Of a DNA stretch of 64,000 nucleotides, positions 18,287 through 26,670 are shown piece by piece. Location: contig JAEDHT010000002.1 of assembly GCA_016296885.1 (NCBI GenBank), forward strand, positions 1 to 64,000. Reading direction: 5' to 3'. Numbering within the stretch: position 1 is the stretch's first letter; the number at the start of each line of letters is the position of its first letter. Origin of the DNA: Clostridiaceae bacterium (lineage in GTDB: Bacteria; Bacillota; Clostridia; Oscillospirales; Acutalibacteraceae). The notes under the pieces were generated by a model. That model saw only the letters and a list, made by a program, of their open reading frames with translations. It made no database searches and had not been told where the DNA came from. Both the position numbers and the translations under genes were made by a program.

Positions 18287-19495
18287 ATGAGTTTGATTGT
18301 ACAGAAATTTGGAGGAAGCTCCGTAGCTAACAATGAAAGAGTTTTTAATGTTGCTAATATCATAACAAACACATATAACAAAGGAAATGACGTAGTAGTG
18401 GTTGTTTCTGCACAAGGCGACACCACAGACGATCTTATAGAAAAAGCAAACAGTATAAATCCATCTGCCTCAAGGCGAGAAATGGATATGCTTATGTCGG
18501 CAGGTGAACAGATGTCAGTAGCTCTGCTGGCTATGGCAATAGAGAAAATGGGTTATCCTGTTGTTTCGCTATTAGGCTGGCAGGCAGGCTTTGAGACAAC
18601 CTCCACATACTCCGCTGCACGAATAAAACGTGTGCGTACAGACAGAATCAAAAAAGAACTGGACAAGAAAAACATAGTTATTGTTGCAGGCTTTCAGGGT
18701 TTAAATCGCTTTGATGATATCACAACTCTGGGCAGAGGCGGAAGCGACACCAGCGCAGTGGCAATAGCCGCCGCAATGAAGGCTGATTTGTGCCAGATAT
18801 TTACTGATGTTGAGGGTGTGTTCACAGCCGACCCAAGAAAGGTAAGCAATGCAGTAAAGCTTGAAGTTATTTCATATGACGAAATGCTTGAGCTTGCCAC
18901 ACTTGGCGCTCAGGTGCTCAACAATAGATCAGTGGAAATGGCTAAAAAATATGATATTGAGCTTGAGGTTCTTTCCAGTATGTCTCAGGCTCCGGGAACA
19001 ATAGTTAAGGAGAATGTTAATATGGAAAAGATGTTAATAAGTGGCGTAGCTAAAGATTGTGATGTTGCAAGAATTTCAATAATAGGCGCACCGGACAGAC
19101 CGGGCATTGCGTTCAAGATTTTCTCTCTGCTAGCCAGAAAGGATATAAACGTGGATATTATTCTGCAATCTGTAGGCAGAGAAGGCGAAAAGGACATCGC
19201 CTTCACCGTAGCTTCATCTAAAGGCGACGAGGCTGTCAGAGTGCTCTCAGAGCACAAAGCAATATTGGGCGAATCAGCAAGAATTACAAAGGATGATAAT
19301 GTTGCAAAAATATCTATAGTTGGCGCTGGTATGGAGAGCCATGCAGGCGTAGCCAGCACAATGTTTGAGGCTCTATATGATGCTCAGATAAACATTCAGA
19401 TGATATCAACAAGCGAGATTAAAATATCCGTTCTGATAGACAAAAAAGATGCAGACAGAGCTGTAAACACAATTCATTCAAAGTTCTTTGACTGA
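18287..19495 (+). CDS. lysC: aspartate kinase with tandem ACT domains
   Basis: Phosphorylates aspartate, the entry step to lysine, threonine and methionine. 402 residues. The kinase domain (about 1-240) has the KFGGSSV start, the aspartate-binding STYSAARI-type segment and GRGGSDTSAVAIA, with FTDVEGVFTADPR following. Two ACT domains (about 260-400) give feedback sensitivity; the length and arrangement match monofunctional Bacillus-type enzymes. AAAAGGAG precedes the ATG. It shares a direction with hom, forming a small aspartate-family unit. Confidence 0.96.
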   Translation: MSLIVQKFGGSSVANNERVFNVANIITNTYNKGNDVVVVVSAQGDTTDDLIEKANSINPSASRREMDMLMSAGEQMSVALLAMAIEKMGYPVVSLLGWQAGFETTSTYSAARIKRVRTDRIKKELDKKNIVIVAGFQGLNRFDDITTLGRGGSDTSAVAIAAAMKADLCQIFTDVEGVFTADPRKVSNAVKLEVISYDEMLELATLGAQVLNNRSVEMAKKYDIELEVLSSMSQAPGTIVKENVNMEKMLISGVAKDCDVARISIIGAPDRPGIAFKIFSLLARKDINVDIILQSVGREGEKDIAFTVASSKGDEAVRVLSEHKAILGESARITKDDNVAKISIVGAGMESHAGVASTMFEALYDAQINIQMISTSEIKISVLIDKKDADRAVNTIHSKFFD

Positions 19496-19512
19496 TAAAA
19501 GAGGGTTAATCG

Positions 19513-19743
19513 ATGTTTAAAGTAATTGTTGCGATAGGTGCCGCTATCTTCGGTTTTGGCATCTACAATCTTGTTTTTGAAAGTGGCAACACACATATAA
19601 CAAGTGACTGGCTGGTACCGATTATTAATGTAAGATATTCTTCTTTAACCACACACGAAGCAGGTATGTCGGAAGTAGGTATCGGCTTTGCAATAATAAT
19701 AATTGGTGTGGTTGTATATTATTTTCAAAAAAGAAATAGATAA
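19513..19743 (+). CDS. small two-helix membrane protein, unknown function
   Basis: 76 residues with an N-terminal hydrophobic helix (VIVAIGAAIFGFGIYNLVF), a 30-residue polar loop and a C-terminal helix (VGIGFAIIIIGVVVYYF) ending in KKRNR. GAGGG precedes the ATG, 17 bases behind lysC and before a strong terminator, so it is probably the last gene of that transcript. I do not recognise the family. Confidence 0.65.
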   Translation: MFKVIVAIGAAIFGFGIYNLVFESGNTHITSDWLVPIINVRYSSLTTHEAGMSEVGIGFAIIIIGVVVYYFQKRNR

Positions 19744-19748
19744 AATCA

Positions 19749-19796
19749 AAAAAACACAGGTAAGCAATTAACTATGCTTTCCTGTGTTTTATTTAA
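19749..19796 (+). terminator. terminator after the lysC transcript
   Basis: AAAACACAGG-AAGCA pairs with TGCTT-CCTGTGTTTT around a short AT-rich loop. Confidence 0.85.
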
Positions 19797-19831
19797 TAGG
19801 GAGTAGCCGATATTTCACGCTACCCCCTAAT
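19797..19831 (-). terminator. hairpin after the first dockerin gene of the duplicated pair
   Basis: GGGAGTAGC pairs with GCTACCCCC around CGATATTTCA. The sequence is almost identical to the hairpin at 22520-22556, including flanking bases, so it is a duplicated element. It lies just beyond the 3' end of the gene at 19933 and has only a weak T-run on the minus strand. Confidence 0.55.
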
Positions 19832-19932
19832 ATTATTTATGTAATATTTATCATTTCTTAATTGATAAAATTCTTGTTTTTCATTATAATTCTTCCTTTC
19901 AATTTTAAATTTAAATTATAAGTTGTTATTAA

Positions 19933-20961
19933 TTAGTATGATGGCAAATCATAGTTTTCATATCCTATAAACGTATCCTCTAAAATAATTTTTAAATGAT
20001 TTGTCCATGTGATTCTTTTAATATATTGAGACGGATTATAAAATAAAGCGTTTTCAACTTCATCACGAATACGAATATCATACATAGGTGACCCTGTATA
20101 AATTTTCTTTAGCTTTGCAATATATTTTTGCATATCAGTAACAGCTGTTAGATTAATATCCCCGTAGTAAGATTTAGAAACAACCACTTTTTCAGAAATG
20201 TTTAAATCCTCAAGCTTTGCAATATATCTCTGTAGCTTTACAACATCCTTGAGTGTAATATCTCCGTCTCTGTCTAAATCCATAGGGGTTGTGTTTGTAA
20301 GGCATAAATTTTTAAGAGCATCTCTAAGGTCAAAATACGCATTGTTAATATAACAATTTTCAACCTGCCTTTTCATATCGTCTTCGCTATATTTGCCGTC
20401 TAACTCCCTCTCGTAAATTTCTTTTGCTGTTTTTAAAGCTTTTGTGAATTTGTCCCAATTCTCTTTGGAATAATATCCGTTATCATTTGTTTCATCGTAG
20501 CAAGCCTCGTAAAGACGGTTAAAGTATTCTGCTTTAATCTCTGCGTGCTCTATGTCATAGATAAATTTCTGCATTATAACATAGGCTTCTTCATCGCTCA
20601 TATTGTAAAATTTGTCAGCTTTATAATAAAGATCATAACCATTGTTATTTTTCATAACCTCCATAACATCATCTATGATATCGTCTACACCTTCATATAC
20701 ATAAAAATACAAATCAAAATCGTCCCATTCTTTCCATACATTATAACAAAAGTAATATAAAATAACGCACCATGGTTTTACATTTGTTTTTTCTCCTGTA
20801 TCTGTGTCGTCCTCTGCATCGGAAGAAAGGGTGATGCCAAGTTCATCTATTTGCATAACATCATTTTCTGCGTATGTATTTAAGATATCCATAGCCGAAG
20901 CACTTGTTATAACAGATAATAATAGAGAACAAATAACTAGGATACATAAAATTCTTTTCAT
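19933..20961 (-). CDS. secreted dockerin-like protein, duplicated family (copy A)
   Basis: 342 residues from the ATG at 20961. That start is chosen because a typical signal peptide (MKRILCILVICSLLLSVITS) begins there and GGGAGG lies upstream. The mature protein starts with an acidic stretch, then an all-helical region (about 90-210) that resembles FIVAR-type modules (WDKFTKALKTAKEIY). A dockerin-like pair follows near residues 225-285. The first loop is near canonical (LDRDGDITLKDVVKLQRYIAKL). The second has lost most of the calcium loop (YGDINLTAVTDMQKYIAKL). About 60 further residues follow the dockerin and end in TFIGYENYDLPSY. No enzymatic domain is recognised. Confidence 0.8.
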   Translation of the reverse strand: MKRILCILVICSLLLSVITSASAMDILNTYAENDVMQIDELGITLSSDAEDDTDTGEKTNVKPWCVILYYFCYNVWKEWDDFDLYFYVYEGVDDIIDDVMEVMKNNNGYDLYYKADKFYNMSDEEAYVIMQKFIYDIEHAEIKAEYFNRLYEACYDETNDNGYYSKENWDKFTKALKTAKEIYERELDGKYSEDDMKRQVENCYINNAYFDLRDALKNLCLTNTTPMDLDRDGDITLKDVVKLQRYIAKLEDLNISEKVVVSKSYYGDINLTAVTDMQKYIAKLKKIYTGSPMYDIRIRDEVENALFYNPSQYIKRITWTNHLKIILEDTFIGYENYDLPSY

Positions 20962-21090
20962 TATCACTAGCCTCCCTGAAATGAAATTTTTGGTGAGATT
21001 TCGAGCTATCTGCATCATTAGAACCACCACTTTATTTTAAGCATAAACTTTCGTTTCAAATTTTAAATATAAATTATAAGTTATTATTAA

Positions 21091-21186
21091 TTAGTATGAT
21101 GGCAAATCGTAGTTTTCATATCCTATAAACGTATCCTCTAAAATGATTTTTAAATAATTTATCCATGTGATTCTTTTAATATAAAT
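21091..21186 (-). pseudogene. orphaned 3' tail of the duplicated dockerin gene copy B
   Basis: Directly after the stop of the gene at 21187, the same frame continues open for 31 codons, reading IYIKRITWINYLKIILE and ending GYENYDLPSY before a second TAA (21093-21091). This matches the C-terminus of copy A (KRITWTNHLKIILEDTF and the same GYENYDLPSY end) with only a few changes. The tail was therefore part of copy B until an in-frame TAA separated it. Confidence 0.75.
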
Positions 21187-22194
21187 TTAAGGTTTTCTAA
21201 AAGTTTCTACATCAGACCAACGATGTTCATTGATTGTAAAATCATAAAACACAAATTTAGCTCCACTGCCATGATTATTAATACGTCCAGTTGCATTTTC
21301 ATCGTATATATCTATTAAGTCTGCTATACTTTTTTGCATAAGAGTAACCGTTTGCATACTTGCATCATCGTACTCATAAGTTGATATTGATTGCTTTTGT
21401 GTCCTTGTTAAATTAATTATTCCTACCAAATACTTTTGAACCATAACAACATCCATAAGATTTAATACATTATCTTTATTCAAGTCATATGGTATACCTT
21501 TATTTGCTTCATCAATAATACATGAATGGAGAAAACATATGTCCCCAAGTTCTGCTCCAGATACAATTTTTTTGTCATATATTATTTTTGCATCATTATT
21601 TAAAAATTCTGTAACATTGTTCCAAAACTCCTCATTATAAAAATTATTAAAATTGTCTTCCTCCAAACAAGCCTCATAAGTTAGCGCATATGCCTGGAAA
21701 AAAATTTTTGATTTTGCGGTATTATATAATCTTCTATAATTATTCAATGCTTCTTTCTCTGTCATTGAATTAATAGTGTTCTCATTGCTTAAATAGCCTT
21801 GGGCAATTTTGAACGCATCGCTGAAATCATAAAGATCTATAAAATTTGTTTTTTGTTCCACTGAACCATTTGATTGTGATTCATACCTCTCTAAGATAAA
21901 TTCACAAAAATCCCTTAAATAAGTTCTCCATGCATATTCACCTTGTTCGGGTAGCCATAGAACATTATTGTCCTCAGTTTGATCTCCATAGGTTGGATCA
22001 ATAAATCTATAGGGATCATATGTGATATCTGATAACTCTAAGTCGATATCACTTTCTGTATCGGGTGTTGAATTTGTATTTCTTGTACCAGCATGATCCA
22101 ATCCATTAAACTTATGCACACTAGTAGCCGAAGCACTTGTTATCACAGAAAATAACAGAGAACAAATAACTAGGATACATAAAATCCTTTTCAT
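21187..22194 (-). CDS. secreted dockerin-like protein, duplicated family (copy B, truncated)
   Basis: 335 residues from the ATG at 22194, with GGGAGG upstream and the signal peptide MKRILCILVICSLLFSVITS almost identical to copy A. The middle, about 30-220, is different sequence, mostly helical and acidic (for example FRRLYNTAKSKIFFQAYALT-like). A degenerate dockerin lies near 225-285: YDLNKDNVLNLMDVVMVQKY, then a second half that lacks the Asp ladder (ASMQTVTLMQKSIADL). The protein stops at 21187, and the frame beyond still encodes the family's conserved tail. It is driven by the promoter at 22401-22429. Confidence 0.75.
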   Translation of the reverse strand: MKRILCILVICSLLFSVITSASATSVHKFNGLDHAGTRNTNSTPDTESDIDLELSDITYDPYRFIDPTYGDQTEDNNVLWLPEQGEYAWRTYLRDFCEFILERYESQSNGSVEQKTNFIDLYDFSDAFKIAQGYLSNENTINSMTEKEALNNYRRLYNTAKSKIFFQAYALTYEACLEEDNFNNFYNEEFWNNVTEFLNNDAKIIYDKKIVSGAELGDICFLHSCIIDEANKGIPYDLNKDNVLNLMDVVMVQKYLVGIINLTRTQKQSISTYEYDDASMQTVTLMQKSIADLIDIYDENATGRINNHGSGAKFVFYDFTINEHRWSDVETFRKP

Positions 22195-22400
22195 AGGCAC
22201 TATCCTCCCTGAAATGAAATTTTTTGTGACATTTTGAGCTATCTGCATCATTGGAACCACCACTTTCTTTTAAGCAAAAATTTAAAAGTATTATTAAGTG
22301 TTATAAACTTATTGCATATCTATTGAAATTTATGCTTATCTATAATTTCAGATTCATTTTAATGACTTATTTTACAGAAATTACATCTATGCTTTTTATT

Positions 22401-22429
22401 ATCATATATCTATTGTATAAATTCGTCAA
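22401..22429 (-). promoter_or_regulatory. promoter of the duplicated dockerin gene pair
   Basis: On the minus strand, TTGACG (22429-22424) and TATGAT (22406-22401) have a 17-base spacer, giving a leader of about 200 bases to the ATG at 22194. Confidence 0.65.
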
Positions 22430-22519
22430 TAACTTTTAAATAAAATTATATAATATTGTTAATTGAATTCCAAAATGTTAAGCAAAGTTTAAATGTGTTT
22501 TCCGGTGTTTTATTTATAA

Positions 22520-22556
22520 AAAAATAGGGAGTAGCCGATATTTCACGCTACTCCCT
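22520..22556 (-). terminator. terminator of the gene at 22575 (duplicated hairpin)
   Basis: TAGGGAGTAGC pairs perfectly with GCTACTCCCTA. On the minus strand it is followed by seven T residues, and T-rich flanks on both sides allow bidirectional use. It is a near copy of the hairpin at 19797. Confidence 0.85.
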
Positions 22557-22574
22557 AATATTTTTTTACTATAA

Positions 22575-23240
22575 TTATTGTTTTACTCTAACAAGCTCTG
22601 TCAATGGTTGCTCATCGATCTTTTTCCAATCTGAAGTGTCATTTGGGAAATCGAGTAAGGCAGCACCATCATCTGAGAAATGACTATAGTTCACAGTGAT
22701 TGATCCGTCTCTTGCATACATAACCAATGCGCTTTCAACACCATTAGCATCTATCTTAAATGCTGTGCCATCGTCTAATTCGTTACGTGCTATAACAACT
22801 ATATCATCTTCGCAAACATAAGCTATAAATTTGTCAGCACCATATTTTTCGCTGTCGGATTTATCTTCCTTAGTATATCCTACAGCACTATATTCAAGAT
22901 AAACAACGCTTTGAGCTTTTATGCTATTTTCGATTTCCTCTCCATCCTCAGGAGTTCCAAAAAGCTTGGTGTAAGCATTTTTATCCATATATTTTAGAGT
23001 AATATCAGTATCTGTTGACTTGCAAAAAGCATTATCCACATTTAGCTCAATAGCTTTTTGTCCCTTTTCTGTATTGAGATGTGCCTTGAGTGCAACCACA
23101 GCTGTGTTTGCATCAGCATTCATACTACCACTCTTTGCAATAGCAGAACCTCCAAAAATTATAGCACAAGCCAATGCAACAAAAATAACAAAACCCATTA
23201 GGGCTATTATCTTATTTTTTTTATTCATTTCAACTTTCAT
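22575..23240 (-). CDS. membrane-anchored extracytoplasmic protein, unknown
   Basis: 221 residues from the ATG at 23240, eight bases after GGAGGG; a TTG two codons upstream is also open. A short basic N-terminus (MKVEMNKKNK) leads into one hydrophobic helix (about 11-33), then a 190-residue outside domain. That domain begins with an NTAVVALKAHLNTEKGQKAI helix and ends with strand-rich sequence (ALVMYARDGSITVNY). I do not recognise the family. It stands alone between two terminator-like elements. Confidence 0.65.
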   Translation of the reverse strand: MKVEMNKKNKIIALMGFVIFVALACAIIFGGSAIAKSGSMNADANTAVVALKAHLNTEKGQKAIELNVDNAFCKSTDTDITLKYMDKNAYTKLFGTPEDGEEIENSIKAQSVVYLEYSAVGYTKEDKSDSEKYGADKFIAYVCEDDIVVIARNELDDGTAFKIDANGVESALVMYARDGSITVNYSHFSDDGAALLDFPNDTSDWKKIDEQPLTELVRVKQ

Positions 23241-23362
23241 TGTCAAGACCCTCCGACAAACAGTAATTTCTACATTGAAGATTATAATTTAATTTCAAAA
23301 AAATGTCAACATCATTAATTGAGTTTTAGCAAAATTTGCACACATTACATTATATCTTCTTT

Positions 23363-24370
23363 CTAAATGTATATACCATATTTATTAAATTTTGGAATCA
23401 GTCCTATTCTGGGCAGATTTTCATCAGGAATTTGTGGAAAATCATATCCGGGATAGTCATTGCCTTCTACAATGGCAGGTCCATCGGGTGTGACACAAAC
23501 ATCCCAACCGATATATGTGATTTGAGGCACTACCATGGCTGCTTTGCTCACCATTTCTTTTAGCTCATCATAGCATGGTATTTTATATCCCATAAATTTA
23601 ACACCTGTAACCGGATGTGCCTCATGCGTATCAAACTTACCATCATGGCCATTGCTGATTATAACGCCTTTTTCCACATCAATGTGGCAAGCTATTCCTC
23701 CACGATCGAGGTTATCCACAAAGCCTCCGTCACTACCCATTTTAAGCAAACCATATAAGAAATTAACCTTGCCATCTTTTAGCAATGTGCATATTCTAAT
23801 GCAATTTAGTGAATCCGGATGGAGCCTTGCCAAATCTTCGTGCTGTTTGATTATCTCTTCGCACACACCAAAGTTCTTCTCTTTAAGATAGTTAAACAGA
23901 CTTTCTGTGCTTTGAAAACTTTCTTTATCCAGCTTTTCGATGCCATGACCACATTCTCCATCATCAGGCTTTGCGAGAAAATAGCGCTTGTCAGCCAAGA
24001 ACCTGTCTAAATCATCAATAGTTGCTTTTTCCAGTGCAAGTATATCTCGCTTAGTAAACTCGGCGAATTTCTCAGCGAATTTACTTTTTTTATCAAAACA
24101 CTCGCCATACGAATCATCGTTAAGCATTGAGAGCAATTTTTTGTTTTTCATTCTTCCTATATATGTTTTGCGCTCTTTACTATTCATATTATAATACTCA
24201 AAAAGCACATAATCACTGTGACCTGCACCATATTTCATGGCACATCCCATCATATCCATATATATAGCAAGTTTATTTTTTCCTGTCTTTCTGTGCACTA
24301 CATTGCAGGCGTCAGAAATTCTTTTAAATCTCATGCGCCTCAGCACACCTAAATAATATCCTAGTCCCAT
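23363..24370 (-). CDS. ATP-grasp domain protein (sugar-transfer associated family)
   Basis: 335 residues, cytoplasmic. It matches the pattern of the ATP-grasp family found with capsule and cell-wall polysaccharide genes (Pfam ATPgrasp_ST). The nucleotide lysine region is KRYFLAKPDDGECGHGIEKL near residue 130. The metal/ATP part is DLNCIRICTLLKDGKVNFLYG-like in the middle, and YIGWDVCVTPDGPAIVEGND near the end supplies the acidic metal ligands. Such enzymes ligate a carboxylate to an amine or thiol; the substrate here is unknown. There is no polysaccharide cluster directly beside it. Confidence 0.75.
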   Translation of the reverse strand: MGLGYYLGVLRRMRFKRISDACNVVHRKTGKNKLAIYMDMMGCAMKYGAGHSDYVLFEYYNMNSKERKTYIGRMKNKKLLSMLNDDSYGECFDKKSKFAEKFAEFTKRDILALEKATIDDLDRFLADKRYFLAKPDDGECGHGIEKLDKESFQSTESLFNYLKEKNFGVCEEIIKQHEDLARLHPDSLNCIRICTLLKDGKVNFLYGLLKMGSDGGFVDNLDRGGIACHIDVEKGVIISNGHDGKFDTHEAHPVTGVKFMGYKIPCYDELKEMVSKAAMVVPQITYIGWDVCVTPDGPAIVEGNDYPGYDFPQIPDENLPRIGLIPKFNKYGIYI

Positions 24371-24431
24371 AATGGTCCTATCCCCTTTTTGCTCCTTGTT
24401 TTCTAGGAAGATATTTTATTTAATATCTATA

Positions 24432-25772
24432 TTAATATTCTAGCATAGGATTGTATTTTTCACCATACAATCTCGTTTCAAAATGCAGATGAGGGCCGGT
24501 GGAATGTCCTGTGCTACCCACAGCTCCCAAAACTTGTCCGGCAGAAACATATTCTCCCTCACCAACAACCAAGCCACTTAAATGCGCATACAACGTAGAG
24601 CGTCCGTCGCCATGGTCTATCATAACATAGTTGCCATATCCTCCGCCACAGCCACAGCTATATTCTTTTCCATAGTCATGTGGACATCCGCTGTAGGAAT
24701 AGATTACTGTGCCACCTGCCGCCGATACTACTGATGCTCCATAGATTCCTGCACCTGCAATATCAATAGCACCGTGATTGTATGTAGTTCTATCCTCGTT
24801 CCATTCGGATGACAGCCAATAGAACCCCGGCACCGGCCACACATAGCCACCTGTTCCTATTTGGTCACTATAAGGATTCTCCGGTAAAGGCTCAGATATG
24901 TCTTCGTCGGTTTCATCTGAATCACTTGATGGATTATTCAGTTCTTCTTGGAGCTTTTGTTCCTCCTCAAGACGCTTTCTCTCTTTCTCAAGGCGTTCTT
25001 GCTCGGCTCTCTTCTCCTCTGCAATTCGCTTTTGCTCCGCATAATAAGCTGCTATGTCGTTTTCAAGTGACTTCAACTGTTCATTGTTTTGATCAAGATA
25101 ACCACGTGCCTTTTCTGCCTCTGTATAGAGTACCTCCAAGACCTCTTGATTTTCTTCGACAAGCTCATTTACTTCAGCTCTCTTAGAGTCAAGCTCACCG
25201 CTTTTTCTGGATAATTCATCTTTCTTTGATGATAGCTCATGCTTCATAGAAATTATGATATCCATTTCTGCTTGAATATCATCTATCATTTTCTGATCTC
25301 TTTTTGATACACCATTGAGCAGAACCATCATATCCACGCAGTCGCTCAAGCTCTCGCTACCAAGTAATATTTCCAAGAAGGCTGTTGATCTATCAGACAT
25401 ATATATATCCTTTAGTCTGTCCCTGAAAATTTCCATTCTATCAGAAATTTTTCTTTCCTGATCGGCAAGCTCAGTGTTTTTTTGAGAAATCTCATCTTCA
25501 ATCAGTGCGATATCCTCTGAAATTTCAGATGCTTCACCTGAGAGCATTGCAAGCTTTTCTTCAAGTGCCGCCTTATATTCTTCTTTGAGAGAAACACTCT
25601 CTTCGTTTTTTGCAAGGTCTTCCTTTGCCTGCTCAAAACGTGCTTCAATTTGCTCTTTTTCCGATATCATACTATCAATATCGTCCTCTGCCATGGCGCA
25701 ATACACCCCCGACATCACAAGGATAAGTGAAATCAAAGTTGATATCAATCTTCTGAACAAATTACCAGCCAA
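24432..25772 (-). CDS. M23 peptidoglycan hydrolase with coiled coil, FtsEX partner (EnvC/PcsB-like)
   Basis: 446 residues, starting at TTG (25772) six bases after AGGAGG. It has a signal peptide about 1-28, a long coiled coil about 30-275 (EKEQIEARFEQAKEDL and similar), an Asp/Ser/Glu linker, then a LytM/M23 domain about 325-446. The zinc ligands are complete: HGAIDIAG, YAHLSG and GPHLHFETR. A Cys-rich insertion (SGCPHDYGKEYSCGCGGG) sits inside the catalytic domain and is unusual. The gene overlaps ftsX by 11 bases. In known systems FtsEX activates such coiled-coil hydrolases at the septum, and the gene order ftsE-ftsX-hydrolase supports that here. Confidence 0.9.
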   Translation of the reverse strand: MAGNLFRRLISTLISLILVMSGVYCAMAEDDIDSMISEKEQIEARFEQAKEDLAKNEESVSLKEEYKAALEEKLAMLSGEASEISEDIALIEDEISQKNTELADQERKISDRMEIFRDRLKDIYMSDRSTAFLEILLGSESLSDCVDMMVLLNGVSKRDQKMIDDIQAEMDIIISMKHELSSKKDELSRKSGELDSKRAEVNELVEENQEVLEVLYTEAEKARGYLDQNNEQLKSLENDIAAYYAEQKRIAEEKRAEQERLEKERKRLEEEQKLQEELNNPSSDSDETDEDISEPLPENPYSDQIGTGGYVWPVPGFYWLSSEWNEDRTTYNHGAIDIAGAGIYGASVVSAAGGTVIYSYSGCPHDYGKEYSCGCGGGYGNYVMIDHGDGRSTLYAHLSGLVVGEGEYVSAGQVLGAVGSTGHSTGPHLHFETRLYGEKYNPMLEY

Positions 25773-26670
25773 GAGTTTCTCCTCCTTCTATTTTCAGATA
25801 CTTGCGCATAGAAATAATACTTCCGATTGCGCCTACGATCATTCCACAGCATACAAATATTATTGAAACAGGCAGTGCAAACGTTCCATATGGTATGGCC
25901 TCAAGATACACAGCAACTTTGAGAATTGCAGTGGTCACACCCTCATACAGGAAGAAGATCAGCATTGACGTTATCAATCCTGCTATGAGTCCTAAAAACA
26001 TACCTTCAACAAAAAATGGTATTCTGACAAATGTGTTAGTAGCACCAACAGACTTCATTATACTTATCTCAAATCGCCTGCTATACATTGTCATTCTAAT
26101 AGTATTAGACACGATAAACAACGAAACTATACCCAAAATAACAACAATCCAGAACCCAATTACCTTTACAAGATTGTTAAGACTTGTCAACTTACTGGCT
26201 ATATCGCTTCTATCGCCTATCTTTTGTATACCGTCAATTTTTGCTATTTGATCCACTGTCTGCTCATATTGTGCAAGATCAGTCATTGTCACACGAAAAG
26301 CATTCGGGAGGGGGTTTCCCTCACCGGTCATCTCTTCATACCATTCGCCCAAATCTTCTTTATAGTCCTTGATAGCTTCTTCCTTTGACACAAACACCGC
26401 ATCAGAAACATTTTCTATATCTCTGATCTGGGGGCCAATTTCTATTACAGCTTCCACATCGCCCACTTCATCATCTAGATAAACAGTAACCATATTGTCA
26501 GAGCCTATTTTTGATACAAATGATGAAACGTTGTATGACACCAACATGGCTGAGCCGGTGAGCGTAAGACAGGAAACAAGAACGCATATGGATGCAATTG
26601 ACATCATTCTATTGTGCCATATATTTTTTAATCCTTCTCTTATGAGATATCCAGAACCGCTTAATCTCAT
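25762..26670 (-). CDS. ftsX: cell division protein FtsX
   Basis: Membrane subunit of the FtsEX complex, 302 residues. One membrane helix near 22-42, an extracytoplasmic loop about 50-165 (with DNMVTVYLDDEVGDVEAV), then three helices near 170-195, 222-248 and 270-290. The conserved cytoplasmic segment RRFEISIMKSVGATNTFVR is present. It couples ATP hydrolysis by FtsE to activation of the downstream M23 hydrolase. The start codon overlaps the ftsE stop (ATGA). Confidence 0.95.
   Translation of the reverse strand: MRLSGSGYLIREGLKNIWHNRMMSIASICVLVSCLTLTGSAMLVSYNVSSFVSKIGSDNMVTVYLDDEVGDVEAVIEIGPQIRDIENVSDAVFVSKEEAIKDYKEDLGEWYEEMTGEGNPLPNAFRVTMTDLAQYEQTVDQIAKIDGIQKIGDRSDIASKLTSLNNLVKVIGFWIVVILGIVSLFIVSNTIRMTMYSRRFEISIMKSVGATNTFVRIPFFVEGMFLGLIAGLITSMLIFFLYEGVTTAILKVAVYLEAIPYGTFALPVSIIFVCCGMIVGAIGSIISMRKYLKIEGGETLGW

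Larger units (their letters stand above)
19900..22275 (-). repeat. tandem duplication of a dockerin gene unit (two units of about 1.2 kb)
   Basis: Unit one is about 19900-21050 and unit two about 21055-22275. The 3' ends (around 19915-20035 and 21070-21182) and the 5' leader plus signal-peptide region (around 20880-21040 and 22120-22270) are nearly identical between units, whereas the middles have diverged strongly. Both leaders even share an open frame ahead of the true start. Confidence 0.8.
22195..22574. other. intergenic region upstream of dockerin copy B
   Basis: It holds the conserved leader of the duplicated dockerin genes (22195-22275), an AT-rich stretch, the copy B promoter and the terminator of the gene at 22575. 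No further gene is seen. Confidence 0.6.

Noticed and set aside
20962..21030. Longer N-terminus of dockerin copy A (and the same in copy B)
   Set aside because: The extension lacks a ribosome site and would bury the signal peptide; the internal ATG has GGGAGG. The open frame is a by-product of the duplicated leader.
21187..21189. TAA in dockerin copy B as a recoding or readthrough site
   Set aside because: No readthrough context or recoding element is visible; recent truncation is the simpler reading.
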